Position numbers and translations under genes: made by a program. A stretch of 64,000 bases of DNA, taken from the NCBI RefSeq assembly GCF_022179325.1, contig NZ_BPQQ01000016.1, forward strand, positions 124,001-188,000, written 5' to 3'. Below are positions 1 to 8,676 of the stretch, piece after piece. Below the pieces are notes generated by a model that searched no databases, had not been told where the DNA came from, and saw only the letters and a list, made by a program, of their open reading frames with translations. How positions within the stretch are numbered: position 1 is the first letter of the stretch; each line of letters begins with the position of its first letter. This DNA comes from Methylobacterium isbiliense (lineage in GTDB: Bacteria; Pseudomonadota; Alphaproteobacteria; Rhizobiales; Beijerinckiaceae).

Positions 1-396
1 GAGAGCAGCGTCGAGGTGATCGAGGCGCCCGCGAATTTTTCCTATGGCCCCTCGCGCTTCGACCGGCAGCCGACGCCGTTCGGCTCGTCCTACGGCACGC
101 CCGGCTGGCAGCGCGCACAGGCCAACACGGCCGGCCAAGACCGCTTCGGCGGACAAGACCGCTTCGGCGGCCAGGACCGGTTCGGCGGCGGACGCCGCGG
201 CGGGCCGCAGCAGATCGAAGGCACGCTCGTGGCGAAATCCACCGGCTCACCCTCGTCCTTCGCCGTTGGCGCCCGGATCTTCCACACCAAATTCGGGCCG
301 GGCTCTGTGGCGGCCGTCGACGGCAACAAGCTCACCGTTGACTTCGACAAGGCCGGCCGGAAGATGGTCCTCGACAGCTTCGTCCAGCCGGCCTGA
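1..396 (+). CDS. uvrD: UvrD/PcrA-type DNA helicase, C-terminal end (5' partial)
   Basis: The frame is open from the first base and ends at TGA 394-396, so this is the last 131 codons of a longer gene. The final ~45 residues (ARIFHTKFGPGSVAAVDGNK, then VDFDKAGRK and LDSFV) match the Tudor-like tail of UvrD/PcrA superfamily 1 helicases, which in studied members contacts RNA polymerase. UvrD unwinds DNA in nucleotide excision and mismatch repair. The ATPase core lies outside the window. Between core and tail is a Gly/Arg/Gln-rich linker with three tandem GQDRFG units, the kind of flexible and variable linker normal for this family. The UvrD assignment rests on the tail alone, so a related SF1 helicase remains possible. 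Confidence 0.85.
   Translation, partial: ESSVEVIEAPANFSYGPSRFDRQPTPFGSSYGTPGWQRAQANTAGQDRFGGQDRFGGQDRFGGGRRGGPQQIEGTLVAKSTGSPSSFAVGARIFHTKFGPGSVAAVDGNKLTVDFDKAGRKMVLDSFVQPA
133..186 (+). repeat. Three tandem 18-bp repeats in the uvrD linker
   Basis: Three consecutive 18-bp units (133-150, 151-168, 169-186) differ at only a few positions. Each encodes GQDRFG or a close variant. The repeat is in frame, so changes in copy number would lengthen or shorten the disordered linker without a frameshift. Confidence 0.85.
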
Positions 397-800
397 GCCG
401 GTCCGAACAACACTCGGGAGGGGCGGATCGTCTGTCGTCCCGCCCTGCGCGGGCGGAGGAACACGTGGCGGCGGCCCTGGACGGACCCCGGATCACCTCA
501 GATCCCCTCTCCCGCGGCCGAGACCTCCGTTCCTGTGTGGTTCCCGCCACAGATCACCGACATCACCGTGAGAAACGGGGTTTTTTGCACTGCAACGCGG
601 CGCGGGAATTGCTGGTTGAGCCTGCGGGTCATACCCTAGCGGCAGACGCGAAGCGGACTTGTCCACCGCCTGCGTCGATCGGACGTGGAACCCGTCCGGC
701 CCCGCGGACTTTGAGTCGCTGACATCGCACGAAGGAGATCGAGGGACACGAGAGGGCACACGATACAGCGGCACCGCAAGTCCAGTGGGAGTGTTGATCT
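397..800. other. Non-coding region between uvrD and the PhoH gene
   Basis: I see no convincing gene in these 404 bases. A GC-rich hairpin lies at 440-456, about 45 bases after the uvrD stop. A weak sigma70-like promoter candidate for the PhoH gene is TTGCTG (609-614), a 17-base spacer and TACCCT (632-637), which would leave a leader of roughly 155 bases. The short open frames here have no recognisable product and look like GC-driven noise. Confidence 0.5.
440..456 (+). terminator. Candidate hairpin terminator after uvrD
   Basis: CCGCCC (440-445) and GGGCGG (451-456) can pair around a 5-base loop shortly downstream of the uvrD stop. There is no T-run, so this may be only a processing or stabilising structure. 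Confidence 0.3.
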
Positions 801-1517
801 ATGAAGAGACGACGCGCACGACTTGAACTGGTTGAAGACCGCCCGATCCGGGTGCACCGCACCCGCTTCGAGGAGGAACGTAATCCGCCGCCGATCCAAC
901 CCATGACGGCCCGTCAGGCCGAATATCTCGAAGCCCTCGGTTCCCACGCGCAAGTCATCGTCCTCGGCCCCGCCGGCACCGGCAAGACCTACATCGCCGG
1001 AACCCGCGCCGCCGACCTCCTGCGCCAGCGCCGCATCGCCAAGGTGGTGATCACCCGGCCCAACGTGCCCTCCGGTCGCTCGCTCGGCTACTTCCCCGGC
1101 ACCCTCGAAGAGAAGATCGCCCCCTGGGTTGCTCCCCTCACGGAGGCGATGAAGGAGCGGATGGGCGCGGGCGCCTTCGACATCGCCCTCAAGACCGGCG
1201 ACATCGAGATCGTGCCCTTCGAGGTCATGCGCGGCCGTACCTTCAAGAACTGCCTCGTGATCCTCGACGAGGCCCAGAACACCACCCCGGCCGAGATCAA
1301 GATGTTCCTGACCCGCATCGGCGACGATTGCCAGGTCATCATCAACGGCGACGTCTCTCAGACCGACCTGCGCGAGACCTCGGGCCTGCGTACCGTGATC
1401 CACTTGGTCAAGAGCCGGCTGATGCCGATCCCGATCGTGGAATTCGGGCTGGAGGACATCGTGCGCTCCGGCATCTGCGCCGAGTGGGTGCGCGCCTTCG
1501 AGGAGGCGCGCCTGTAA
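801..1517 (+). CDS. PhoH family ATPase
   Basis: This 238-residue P-loop ATPase belongs to the short PhoH family. It has a Walker A motif GPAGTGKT at residues 56-63, a Walker B motif LVILDEAQN near residue 150-158, and the PhoH signature IINGDVSQTD near residue 177. PhoH proteins are cytoplasmic ATPases linked to RNA metabolism and, in some bacteria, to phosphate starvation; the exact role of this form is not established. The ATG at 801 gives the expected start with a charged N-terminus, and GGGAG lies about 13 bases upstream. It appears monocistronic and converges on rsmA with a strong hairpin between them. It lacks the PIN domain of PhoH2 and the extra domains of YbeZ, and no ybeY follows, so it is best called PhoH-like. 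Confidence 0.9.
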   Translation: MKRRRARLELVEDRPIRVHRTRFEEERNPPPIQPMTARQAEYLEALGSHAQVIVLGPAGTGKTYIAGTRAADLLRQRRIAKVVITRPNVPSGRSLGYFPGTLEEKIAPWVAPLTEAMKERMGAGAFDIALKTGDIEIVPFEVMRGRTFKNCLVILDEAQNTTPAEIKMFLTRIGDDCQVIINGDVSQTDLRETSGLRTVIHLVKSRLMPIPIVEFGLEDIVRSGICAEWVRAFEEARL

Positions 1518-1539
1518 GGGCATGCCCTCTGCGCGCAGT

Positions 1540-1560
1540 CCGGCGCGGCTCCCGCGCCGG
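1540..1560. terminator. Bidirectional hairpin between phoH-like gene and rsmA
   Basis: CCGGCGCGG (1540-1548) and CCGCGCCGG (1552-1560) form a perfect 9-bp stem around the loop CTC. It sits 22 bases after the PhoH stop and 50 bases beyond the rsmA stop, between convergent genes, so it could serve both. No T-run follows. Confidence 0.5.
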
Positions 1561-1610
1561 TCCGGCCGTCCGCGCTGTGGTTGTGTCGATGAACCCGCGG
1601 TGCCGGGCCT

Positions 1611-2459
1611 TCACAGCGCCCGCGCCATCGCGACGAATCCCGCCACGGGCACCTCCTCGGCCCGGGCGGTCTCGGGGATGCCGGCGGCGGCGAGCAACCT
1701 CGCCGGGTCGGGCGTCGCACCCTTGAGGCTCTGGCGCAGCATCTTGCGGCGCTGGCCGAAGGCCGCGCCGGTGACCGCCTCCAGCGCCCGCACCCGGCAG
1801 GATGCGGGCTCGGGCCGGGGCACGAGGCGCACCACGCTCGACGTCACCTTGGGCGGGGGCACGAAGGCCGAGGGCGGCACGTCGAACAGGAGGCGCGCCT
1901 GCGTGCGCCAGCCGCACAGCACGCCGAGCCGGCCGTAATTGGCGCGGTCGCCCTCGTCCGCGACGATGCGCTCGGCTACCTCGCGCTGGAACATCAAGGT
2001 GAGCGAATCCCACCAGGGCGGCCACGCCTCGGCGGTGAGCCAGCCCGTCAGCAGCGTCGTGCCGACATTGTAGGGCAGGTTCGCGACGATCCGGGCCGGC
2101 CCCTCCCCGATCAGCGGGCGCGGATCGAAGGCGAGCGCATCGGCCTCCACCACTTCCAGGCGGCCCGGATAGGCGGCGGCGATCTCGGCGAGGGCCGGCA
2201 GGGCGCGCGGATCGCGCTCGATCGCGACGACCCGGGCCGCCCCCTCGGCGAGCAGCGCCCGGGTGAGGCCGCCCGGCCCCGGCCCCACCTCCACCACCGT
2301 CACGCCGTCGAGCGGCCCGGCCGCGCGGGCGATGCGGCCGGTGAGATTGAGGTCGAACAGAAAATTCTGGCCGAGCGACTTGCGCGGCATCAGGTCGTGC
2401 GCACGCACCACGTCCCGCAGCGGCGGCAGGCCGTCGGCAGCTTTGGCGGGTTCCGTCAT
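1611..2459 (-). CDS. rsmA: 16S rRNA (A1518/A1519) dimethyladenosine transferase RsmA/KsgA
   Basis: This 282-residue SAM-dependent enzyme dimethylates the two adjacent adenosines in helix 45 of 16S rRNA late in 30S assembly. The N-terminal KSLGQNFL is the family signature. The SAM-binding motif EVGPGPGG is at residues 57-64, and the catalytic motif IV NLPYN is at 127-131. The tail [12 protein letters not shown] and [12 protein letters not shown] is typical. The ATG overlaps the pdxA stop by four bases (ATGA), so the two are translationally coupled at the end of the lptFGD-pdxA-rsmA operon. Length is normal. Loss of this enzyme gives kasugamycin resistance in other bacteria. Confidence 0.97.
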   Translation of the reverse strand: MTEPAKAADGLPPLRDVVRAHDLMPRKSLGQNFLFDLNLTGRIARAAGPLDGVTVVEVGPGPGGLTRALLAEGAARVVAIERDPRALPALAEIAAAYPGRLEVVEADALAFDPRPLIGEGPARIVANLPYNVGTTLLTGWLTAEAWPPWWDSLTLMFQREVAERIVADEGDRANYGRLGVLCGWRTQARLLFDVPPSAFVPPPKVTSSVVRLVPRPEPASCRVRALEAVTGAAFGQRRKMLRQSLKGATPDPARLLAAAGIPETARAEEVPVAGFVAMARAL

Positions 2460-3454
2460 GGCCGCGTCAGCCGCCCGGCGAGGCGCAGGGCCGCGATCAG
2501 GCTGTCGGCCTTGGCGATGCCCGCGGCCGCGATGTCGAAGGCCGTGCCGTGGTCGGGCGAGGTGCGCAGGAAGGGCAGCCCGAGCGTGACGTTCACGCCC
2601 TCGTCGAAGGCGAGCGTCTTGATCGGGATCAGCGCCTGGTCGTGCGTCGGGGCGAGCGCCACGTCGTAGCCGGCGCGCGCTCGGGCGTGGAACAGCGTGT
2701 CGGCCGAGAGGGGGCCGCGGATGTCAATGCCCTCCCGGAGAAGCCGGGCCACCGCGGGCTCCAGCACGTCCCGGTCCTCGGTGCCGATGCTGCCGGCCTC
2801 GCCGGCATGCGGGTTGAGCCCGGCCAGCACGAGGCGCGGCCGCGCGATCCGGAACCGGGTGCGCAGGTCGCGGTCGACGATCCGGGCGGTCTCGACCACG
2901 AGGTCGGCGGTGAGCAGATCCGGCACGGCGCGCAGCGGCACGTGGATCGTCACCGGCACCACCGCGAGCAGGTCCGACCACAGCAGCATCACCGGGCGCG
3001 GCGCCGCGCCGTCGGGATCCGCCGCGAGGGACGCGAGGTATTCCGTGTGGCCCGGATGACGGAAGCCTGCGGCGTAGAGGACGTGCTTGGCGATGGGGTT
3101 CGTCACGACCGCCTCGGCCCGCCCCGCCCGCACGAGGCCGACCGCCGTCTCGATCGACGCCAGGGTGGCGGGTGCGGTCGCCGGATCGGGCCGGCCGGGC
3201 TCGGCCTGCGTCGCCATCGGCAGCGGCACCACGGGCAGCGCCCGGGCGAAGACCGCGGCCGCCTCCGCGGGCGCGCAGGGCTGCAGCGGGACGGGCAGGC
3301 CGAACCGCTCGGCCCGGCGCGCCAGCAGGTCCGGGTCGCCGATCAGGAAGAACGGCGCGAGGCCGGCCGCCTCGCGGGCCATCCAGGCCTTCAGGGCGAT
3401 CTCGGGGCCGATGCCGGCGGGATCGCCCTGCGTGAGGGCGAGGCTCTGTGTCAT
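2456..3454 (-). CDS. pdxA: 4-hydroxythreonine-4-phosphate dehydrogenase PdxA
   Basis: PdxA oxidises 4-phosphohydroxy-L-threonine in the DXP-dependent pathway to pyridoxal 5'-phosphate, using NAD and a divalent metal. The 332-residue protein starts with [14 protein letters not shown], typical of the family, and has the metal-binding segments [17 protein letters not shown] and LNPHAGE. I chose the ATG at 3454 because a good AGGAGG lies five bases upstream; an in-frame GTG at 3460 would sit on top of that site. The stop overlaps rsmA by four bases. lptD ends 31 bases upstream, and no surA-like gene lies between, which is unusual for this operon. Confidence 0.96.
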   Translation of the reverse strand: MTQSLALTQGDPAGIGPEIALKAWMAREAAGLAPFFLIGDPDLLARRAERFGLPVPLQPCAPAEAAAVFARALPVVPLPMATQAEPGRPDPATAPATLASIETAVGLVRAGRAEAVVTNPIAKHVLYAAGFRHPGHTEYLASLAADPDGAAPRPVMLLWSDLLAVVPVTIHVPLRAVPDLLTADLVVETARIVDRDLRTRFRIARPRLVLAGLNPHAGEAGSIGTEDRDVLEPAVARLLREGIDIRGPLSADTLFHARARAGYDVALAPTHDQALIPIKTLAFDEGVNVTLGLPFLRTSPDHGTAFDIAAAGIAKADSLIAALRLAGRLTRP

Positions 3455-3485
3455 CGGCACCTCCTGCGGCCGCGCGGGGCCGCCG

Positions 3486-6140
3486 TCACCGCACGGTGGC
3501 GATGCCGTCCGCGGTGGTGGTCGTGCTGAGGTTCTGGCGGAAGTTGGCCTCCCCGAGGGTCCGCAATTCGAGCCGCAGCAGGAAGGTCTGGTTCCGCTCG
3601 CGCAGGCCCGAGGCGGTCTCGCGCGGCGAGGAGATGTAGTTGAGCGAGACCGTGGTGCACTCGTCCCGGTAGCCGAAGCCGAGATTGGTGCCCGCGACGT
3701 AGAGCTTGTCGCGGGTGCCGCGGTCCGGCGGCAGGCCGACCGGGTTGAGGAGGTAGGCCTCCGCGCCGTTGGAGTAGAGGTCGCGCACTTCGAGGTAGCG
3801 CGACAGGTCGAGGAGCAGCGAGCCCGAGACGAACCAGTTCGGGGTGATGCTGTAGGTCGCCGAGGCCTGCACGCCCTCGCGCCGGAAGCTCTGGCCGAGT
3901 TCCGGGCGCGCGGCGTAGCGGGCGTAGATCACCGAGGTGTCGAGCGGCACGAACGGCGACAGCTTGGCGAAGACGCCCGCCTCGAAGCGGTCGAGGGCGA
4001 AGGTCTTCTGGTCGAAGCGCGCCCGGGTGATGAAGCTGATGTTCTGGTTGGGCGAGACCTGCAGACGGGAGACGAAGTCCGAGCGCTGCGTCTCCAGCCC
4101 GGAATCGCGCCCGACATTGGCGATGTCGCCGCGCCGGAAGGAGTTCACGCCCGCGAGCGCGAAGGACTCGCCGACCATCGCGTTGACGTGGAAGCCCGTC
4201 CGGGTGGTGATGGCGTACTCGGCGCCGAGATTGGCCCGCACCCCGCCCTCGACCCGGTCGTAGCCGGAGAACTTGTCCCACTGGAACAGGTTGGTGTCGT
4301 CGAAGACGAGGCTCTGGGCGTCCTCGTTCGGCAGGCGGCCGATATGGGTCTCGCTCGGCCGCGCGATCACCTGCGCCACCGGCGAGACCGTGTGGACGCC
4401 GAGCGCGCCGAAATCGGCCACGAAGGGATAGCGGTATTCGAGGCCCACCGCCGGCATCACCCGGCCGGTGAAGTCCACGTCGGGCGAGAACAGGTTGGTG
4501 ATCTCGCGGTTCTGGTAGGAGCGCGTGTTCGGGTCGACGTAGAACACGTCGGTGCGCAGGTACGCGAAGGGCTGCCAGACCTGCCCGAACTCGTCCGTGA
4601 AGGTGCGCCGCCAGGACACCTGGGCGGAGAGCCGGGTGTCGAGGCCGGCCAAGCCCCGCACGAGGCACTGCCCGCGCTCGAACACCGTGCAGGTGGGATA
4701 GAGCGGGAAGGTGAAGCCGTTCGCGCTCGAACTGACGAGATAGGAGCGGGTGCGCGGGATCTCCTGGTACTGCGTCGCCTCGCGGGTGAGGTTCTGGAAG
4801 TTCATCTGGAAGCGCACCTCGCCCCCGAGCGGGGCCGGGCCGTTGATGCGCTTGTCGTAGTCGACCACCGGGGCGACGATCGGCTGCTGCTTCTGCCAGT
4901 CGTAGGTGGACAGGCCCTTGAAGTAGTAGGCCCGCGCCTCGAACCAGGAGCGATCCCCCTGCCCGATCAGGAAGGCGGTGGAGATCGCCTCGCGGAAGTA
5001 GTCGGTCGAGATGGTCTGGTTGCGGATGCGGTAATTGTCGAGGAACCACTTGTCGGTGACGCCGACCACGTCCCAGCCCGCGCGCCAGCGCTCGCTGAGG
5101 TAGAAGTGGCCGCTCGACTCGACCGAGCCGCGGAAGTCGCGGTTGCCCGGGCCGAGCGGCCCCGGCAGGAAGGCGCTCGGCGTGGTCTGGAAGATGCCGC
5201 TGAGGCGGATGTTGTAGAAGCCGTTGGCCAGCCGCTGGCGCCACTCGGCCTGCCCCAGCACGCCCTGGCGCGACAGGAAGGTGGGCTCGACCGTGAGGTC
5301 GTAGTCGGGGGCGATGTTCCAGAAGAACGGCGTGCCGATGCCGTAGCCCAGCGCGTTCGACGACACGAAATGGGGCGCGAGGAAGCCGGTCTCGCGCCGC
5401 ACGGTCGGGTCGGGGGTGTAGAAGTAGGGCAGGTACGCGACCGGCACGCCGGCGATCTCGAGGGTGGAATCCTCGTAGTAGATCCGCCGCTGCGAGTTGT
5501 TGTGGATGATCCGCGCGGACTTCACCTGCCAGAGCGGCGGGCGCTCGGGATCGGTCTTGCAGGGCTCGCAGGCCGTGTAGGTGCCGTTCTCGAAGGTGGT
5601 GGTCTCGCCCTCGATCCGCTCGGCGCGGGGGGCCGAGAAGCGCACGCGGGCGACGCGTCCGCGCTGCTCCACGGTCTGCTGCACGCGCAGGCTGTCGATG
5701 AAGCCGCTGCGGAAATCGTCCGTCAGCTCCATTCGGTCGCCGGTGACGACCGCGCCGGTCTCGTCGGTGAGGCGGACGTTGCCCTCCGCGAAGACCCGGC
5801 CGGTATTGCGGTCGTACAGCACCTTGTCGGCGAGCAGCGTGCGCGGGCCGTAATGCAACTCGGCATTGCCGACCGCCGAAACCGTGTTGCGGTCGTTGTC
5901 GTAGACGAGCTCGGCCGCCTCGACGAGGAGCCGCTCGGCGGGCTTGTCGGAGGGCTTGGTGCCGCCGGGCTTGAGCCGGTCGCTGAGCGTGCCCTGCGCG
6001 CGCGCGGCAGGCGCCGCCATCAGCACGAGGGCGGGCAGAACCGTCAGGACCGAAGCGGCCGCCCAGCGGACGGCCGTACGCACGACACGACCCATACCTG
6101 CACCCGTTGCCGCCGCGGCCTTGGACAGGAGGACAGTCAT
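3486..6140 (-). CDS. lptD: LPS-assembly outer-membrane protein LptD
   Basis: LptD is the outer-membrane beta-barrel that, with LptE, inserts lipopolysaccharide into the outer leaflet. The 884-residue protein begins with a long signal peptide ending APAARA-QG near residue 49. An OstA/LptA-like N-terminal domain follows (residues ~65-200, with YDRNTGRVFAEGNVRL), then a large C-terminal barrel. Two cysteines in the periplasmic part (ACEPCK) and others in the barrel could supply the disulfides LptD needs. The ATG at 6140 overlaps the lptG stop by one base (TGATG), so it is coupled to the inner-membrane transporter genes. The open frame extends further upstream, but that part is opposite or within lptG and is not used. 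Confidence 0.95.
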   Translation of the reverse strand: MTVLLSKAAAATGAGMGRVVRTAVRWAAASVLTVLPALVLMAAPAARAQGTLSDRLKPGGTKPSDKPAERLLVEAAELVYDNDRNTVSAVGNAELHYGPRTLLADKVLYDRNTGRVFAEGNVRLTDETGAVVTGDRMELTDDFRSGFIDSLRVQQTVEQRGRVARVRFSAPRAERIEGETTTFENGTYTACEPCKTDPERPPLWQVKSARIIHNNSQRRIYYEDSTLEIAGVPVAYLPYFYTPDPTVRRETGFLAPHFVSSNALGYGIGTPFFWNIAPDYDLTVEPTFLSRQGVLGQAEWRQRLANGFYNIRLSGIFQTTPSAFLPGPLGPGNRDFRGSVESSGHFYLSERWRAGWDVVGVTDKWFLDNYRIRNQTISTDYFREAISTAFLIGQGDRSWFEARAYYFKGLSTYDWQKQQPIVAPVVDYDKRINGPAPLGGEVRFQMNFQNLTREATQYQEIPRTRSYLVSSSANGFTFPLYPTCTVFERGQCLVRGLAGLDTRLSAQVSWRRTFTDEFGQVWQPFAYLRTDVFYVDPNTRSYQNREITNLFSPDVDFTGRVMPAVGLEYRYPFVADFGALGVHTVSPVAQVIARPSETHIGRLPNEDAQSLVFDDTNLFQWDKFSGYDRVEGGVRANLGAEYAITTRTGFHVNAMVGESFALAGVNSFRRGDIANVGRDSGLETQRSDFVSRLQVSPNQNISFITRARFDQKTFALDRFEAGVFAKLSPFVPLDTSVIYARYAARPELGQSFRREGVQASATYSITPNWFVSGSLLLDLSRYLEVRDLYSNGAEAYLLNPVGLPPDRGTRDKLYVAGTNLGFGYRDECTTVSLNYISSPRETASGLRERNQTFLLRLELRTLGEANFRQNLSTTTTADGIATVR

Positions 6141-7228
6141 CAGCCGTCCTCCAGGTACAGAAGCGCGAGCGTGCCGAGCAAACTCCCTACCACGGCCGGG
6201 AACCATGCCGCCACCGGCGCTGCGACCAGCCCGGAGGCGCCGAGGCTCTCCATCACCTGCCGGGCGACGTAGAGCACGAAGCCCGCGGTCACGCCGGCCA
6301 GCGCCATCGTTCCGATGCCACCAAACCGGAAGAACCTTAACGAAACGGAGGCCGCGACGAGGACCATGGCGAGAAAGAGCACCGGCCGGGCGGTGAGCAC
6401 GGCCTGCTGCAGACGATAGCGCGTCGCGTCGAGTCCCGCCCGCTCGGTGCGCGCGATGATCTCGTCGAGTTGCCAGAAAGGCACGGAATCCGGCGGGGTG
6501 AAGCGCTGGCGCACCTGCGAGGGGTCGAGATTCGAGGCGATCAGGTAGGTGTCGTAGGTCTCGGGCTGCTCGTCCTTGGCCAGGACGCGGGTGTCCTGCA
6601 GCTCCCAGTAGCCGTCGTGCAGCACGGCGCGGCGCGCCTCGATCTGGCGCGAGAACACGCCCTCGTCGTCGAAGGTGAAGACCGTCACGCCCGCGAGCGT
6701 CGTGGTGCCCTCGATGGCGGTCTCGGCCCGCACGATCGCCTGCCCGTCGACGCTGCGCTGGCGGATCCACAGCTCCTTGCCGGAGGTCGCCTTGTTGGAG
6801 CGCGCGAAGATCTTGGCCTCGATCTCGGTGGAGCGCTGCTTCAGCCCGGCCGCGACCGGATTGTAGACCCCGACCGTGAAGGCGCCGATGCCGAGCGCCA
6901 CGAGGAAGCCCGGCAGCAGGAACTGCCACGCCGAGATCCCGGCCGCGCGCGCGACCACGAGTTCGAGCTTGCGGCTGAGCTGCAGGAGCGCCCCCATCGA
7001 GCCGAACAGGATCGCGAAGGGCATCACCTGCTCGGCCACCGAGGGGGTGCGGAAGAGCGCGAGCCGCGCCATCACGGCGGCGGTGGCGCCCTGCGTCTCG
7101 CCGGCCCGGCGCATCAGCTCCACGAAGTCGAGGGTGTAGACGAGGGCGAAGACCGTCAGGAACACCCCCGCGATCATGCGCAGGAAGCGCCCCGCGAAGT
7201 AGCGGCCGAGAGTGGCGCCGATCAGCAT
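6140..7228 (-). CDS. lptG: LPS export ABC transporter permease LptG
   Basis: This 362-residue inner-membrane protein has the LptF/LptG (YjgP/YjgQ) fold. N-terminal membrane helices span residues ~14-110, a periplasmic beta-jellyroll lies in the middle, and C-terminal helices cover residues ~275-360. With LptF and the ATPase LptB (not in the window) it extracts lipopolysaccharide from the inner membrane and feeds the periplasmic bridge to LptD. Being second after LptF and carrying LELVVARAAGISAW, a cytoplasmic coupling-helix region, supports LptG rather than LptF. The start is ten bases after the lptF stop and the stop is coupled to lptD. Confidence 0.94.
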   Translation of the reverse strand: MLIGATLGRYFAGRFLRMIAGVFLTVFALVYTLDFVELMRRAGETQGATAAVMARLALFRTPSVAEQVMPFAILFGSMGALLQLSRKLELVVARAAGISAWQFLLPGFLVALGIGAFTVGVYNPVAAGLKQRSTEIEAKIFARSNKATSGKELWIRQRSVDGQAIVRAETAIEGTTTLAGVTVFTFDDEGVFSRQIEARRAVLHDGYWELQDTRVLAKDEQPETYDTYLIASNLDPSQVRQRFTPPDSVPFWQLDEIIARTERAGLDATRYRLQQAVLTARPVLFLAMVLVAASVSLRFFRFGGIGTMALAGVTAGFVLYVARQVMESLGASGLVAAPVAAWFPAVVGSLLGTLALLYLEDG

Positions 7229-7238
7229 CGCCGCGTCC

Positions 7239-8405
7239 TCAGCCGTGCCGCAGGCGCGGCCGGGCCAGGCCGGCGGCCATCCGGCGCAGCTGCGCCGCGA
7301 GCCCCGCGTTGAACGCCCGCACCCTCGTGCCGTGGAAGGCCACCACGACCGAGATCGCGATGGCGAGGAGCGGGGCGGCGTACATCGCGACCACGGCGCC
7401 GGCGCTGCGCACCGCCGCGCCCGAGGCCGCGAACCCCGCGATGCGCAGGGCCACCACGGCCGCGATCGCTCCCGCGATGGCGAGCCCCCGCCCCTGCCGG
7501 GTGGTGCGCGGATCGCCGAGGGCCGCGAAGGCGATCAGCGCGAGCGCCAGGGGGTAGAGCCACGCGGTGAGCCGCTCGTGCAGCTCGGCGCGGAAGCGGC
7601 CCTTGGTGAGCTTGTAGTAGCCGTCGTTGGCGTTCGGGAACAGGAGCTGCGCCGTCGAGCGCTCGCGCGGCTTGTAGACCGTGTCGGTGTCGGGCGGCGT
7701 GAAGGCCGCGAGGTCGACGGCGTAGCGCTCGAAGGTGATGATGGAGGAATCGCGGCTGTCGGGCTGCTGGCGGTGGACGCTGCCCTTCTCCAGCACGAGG
7801 TAGCTCTGGCCGTCGAGATCGACGATCTGTCCGCGCTCGGCGAGGTAGACCACTGTGCGGCCGGCCTCGCGGCGGTCCTGCATGAAGATGCCGAGCAGCG
7901 ACCCGTTCCCGCTGCGCTCGCGGAAGTGGAAGGTGATGCCGTTGTCGAGGCTGGTGAACTGCCCCTCGCGGACCACGTTGGCGATGAAGTCGCCGCGCAC
8001 CCGGGTGAGCAAGTCGCGCAGCTCCTGGAAGCTCGACGGCATGACCTGGATGGTCAGGAAGCCGACGCCGAGGCTCACCACCAGGGCCAGCGTCAGGAAG
8101 GGCCGCATCAGGCGGCGCGGCGAGACGCCGGCGGCACTCATCACGATGAGCTCGGAATCGCCGTTGAGCTTGTTGAGCGCGTGCACCACGGCCATGAACA
8201 GCGCCACGGGGGCGATCACCGTGAGCAGCGCGGGCAGCGACAGGCCGGTGATCAGCAGGAAGATCAGCAGCGTCTGGCCCTTGGCGGTGATGAGGTCGAG
8301 CTCGCGCAGCGCCTGCGTGACCCAGATCACGCCGGTGAGGCCGACGAGGCAGGACAGGAAGGCGCCGAGGGCGATCCGGAAGATGTATCGCTCGATCTGC
8401 GTCAT
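7239..8405 (-). CDS. lptF: LPS export ABC transporter permease LptF
   Basis: This 388-residue LptF/LptG-family permease is the first gene of the minus-strand operon. It begins MTQIERYIFR, typical of LptF. Membrane helices lie at residues ~12-35, 45-75 and 95-125 and in the last ~120 residues, flanking a periplasmic jellyroll. The segment NGDSELIVMSAAGVSPRRLM is the conserved cytoplasmic loop that contacts LptB. It is divergent from pepA across 271 bases (8406-8676), which must hold both promoters. The pepA // lptFG arrangement is also known from enterobacteria. Confidence 0.94.
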   Translation of the reverse strand: MTQIERYIFRIALGAFLSCLVGLTGVIWVTQALRELDLITAKGQTLLIFLLITGLSLPALLTVIAPVALFMAVVHALNKLNGDSELIVMSAAGVSPRRLMRPFLTLALVVSLGVGFLTIQVMPSSFQELRDLLTRVRGDFIANVVREGQFTSLDNGITFHFRERSGNGSLLGIFMQDRREAGRTVVYLAERGQIVDLDGQSYLVLEKGSVHRQQPDSRDSSIITFERYAVDLAAFTPPDTDTVYKPRERSTAQLLFPNANDGYYKLTKGRFRAELHERLTAWLYPLALALIAFAALGDPRTTRQGRGLAIAGAIAAVVALRIAGFAASGAAVRSAGAVVAMYAAPLLAIAISVVVAFHGTRVRAFNAGLAAQLRRMAAGLARPRLRHG

Positions 8406-8676
8406 CGGCTCTCGCGGTCGGGCCCCCTTCCGCTCACGGACCGGTTAGGCCTCCGGCCGCCGCCGCACAAGCGGCTGCGACGCCGCAACCTGGGGAGCGC
8501 CGCCCGCGGGCGGCGTTTTCCGGCAGGCTGCGCGCTTGCGGCCACAGCCGGGCGAGGCGCAGGGGCGCAGCCCGTGCGGCGCCCCTCGCGTTGCGTTTCC
8601 GGGCGCGCGCCCGCTACACAGGACACCTCACGGCGCCGGCGGACCGGCCCTCGCTCCACGGATTGAAAGCAGCGTC

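Noticed and set aside
465-774. Short open frames between uvrD and the PhoH gene
   Set aside because: They have no ribosome-binding site or recognisable product, and frames on both strands overlap, as expected from GC-rich non-coding DNA.
3087-6272. A 1061-codon plus-strand open frame opposite pdxA and lptD
   Set aside because: It is an antisense shadow of lptD, with no recognisable domain and biased composition.
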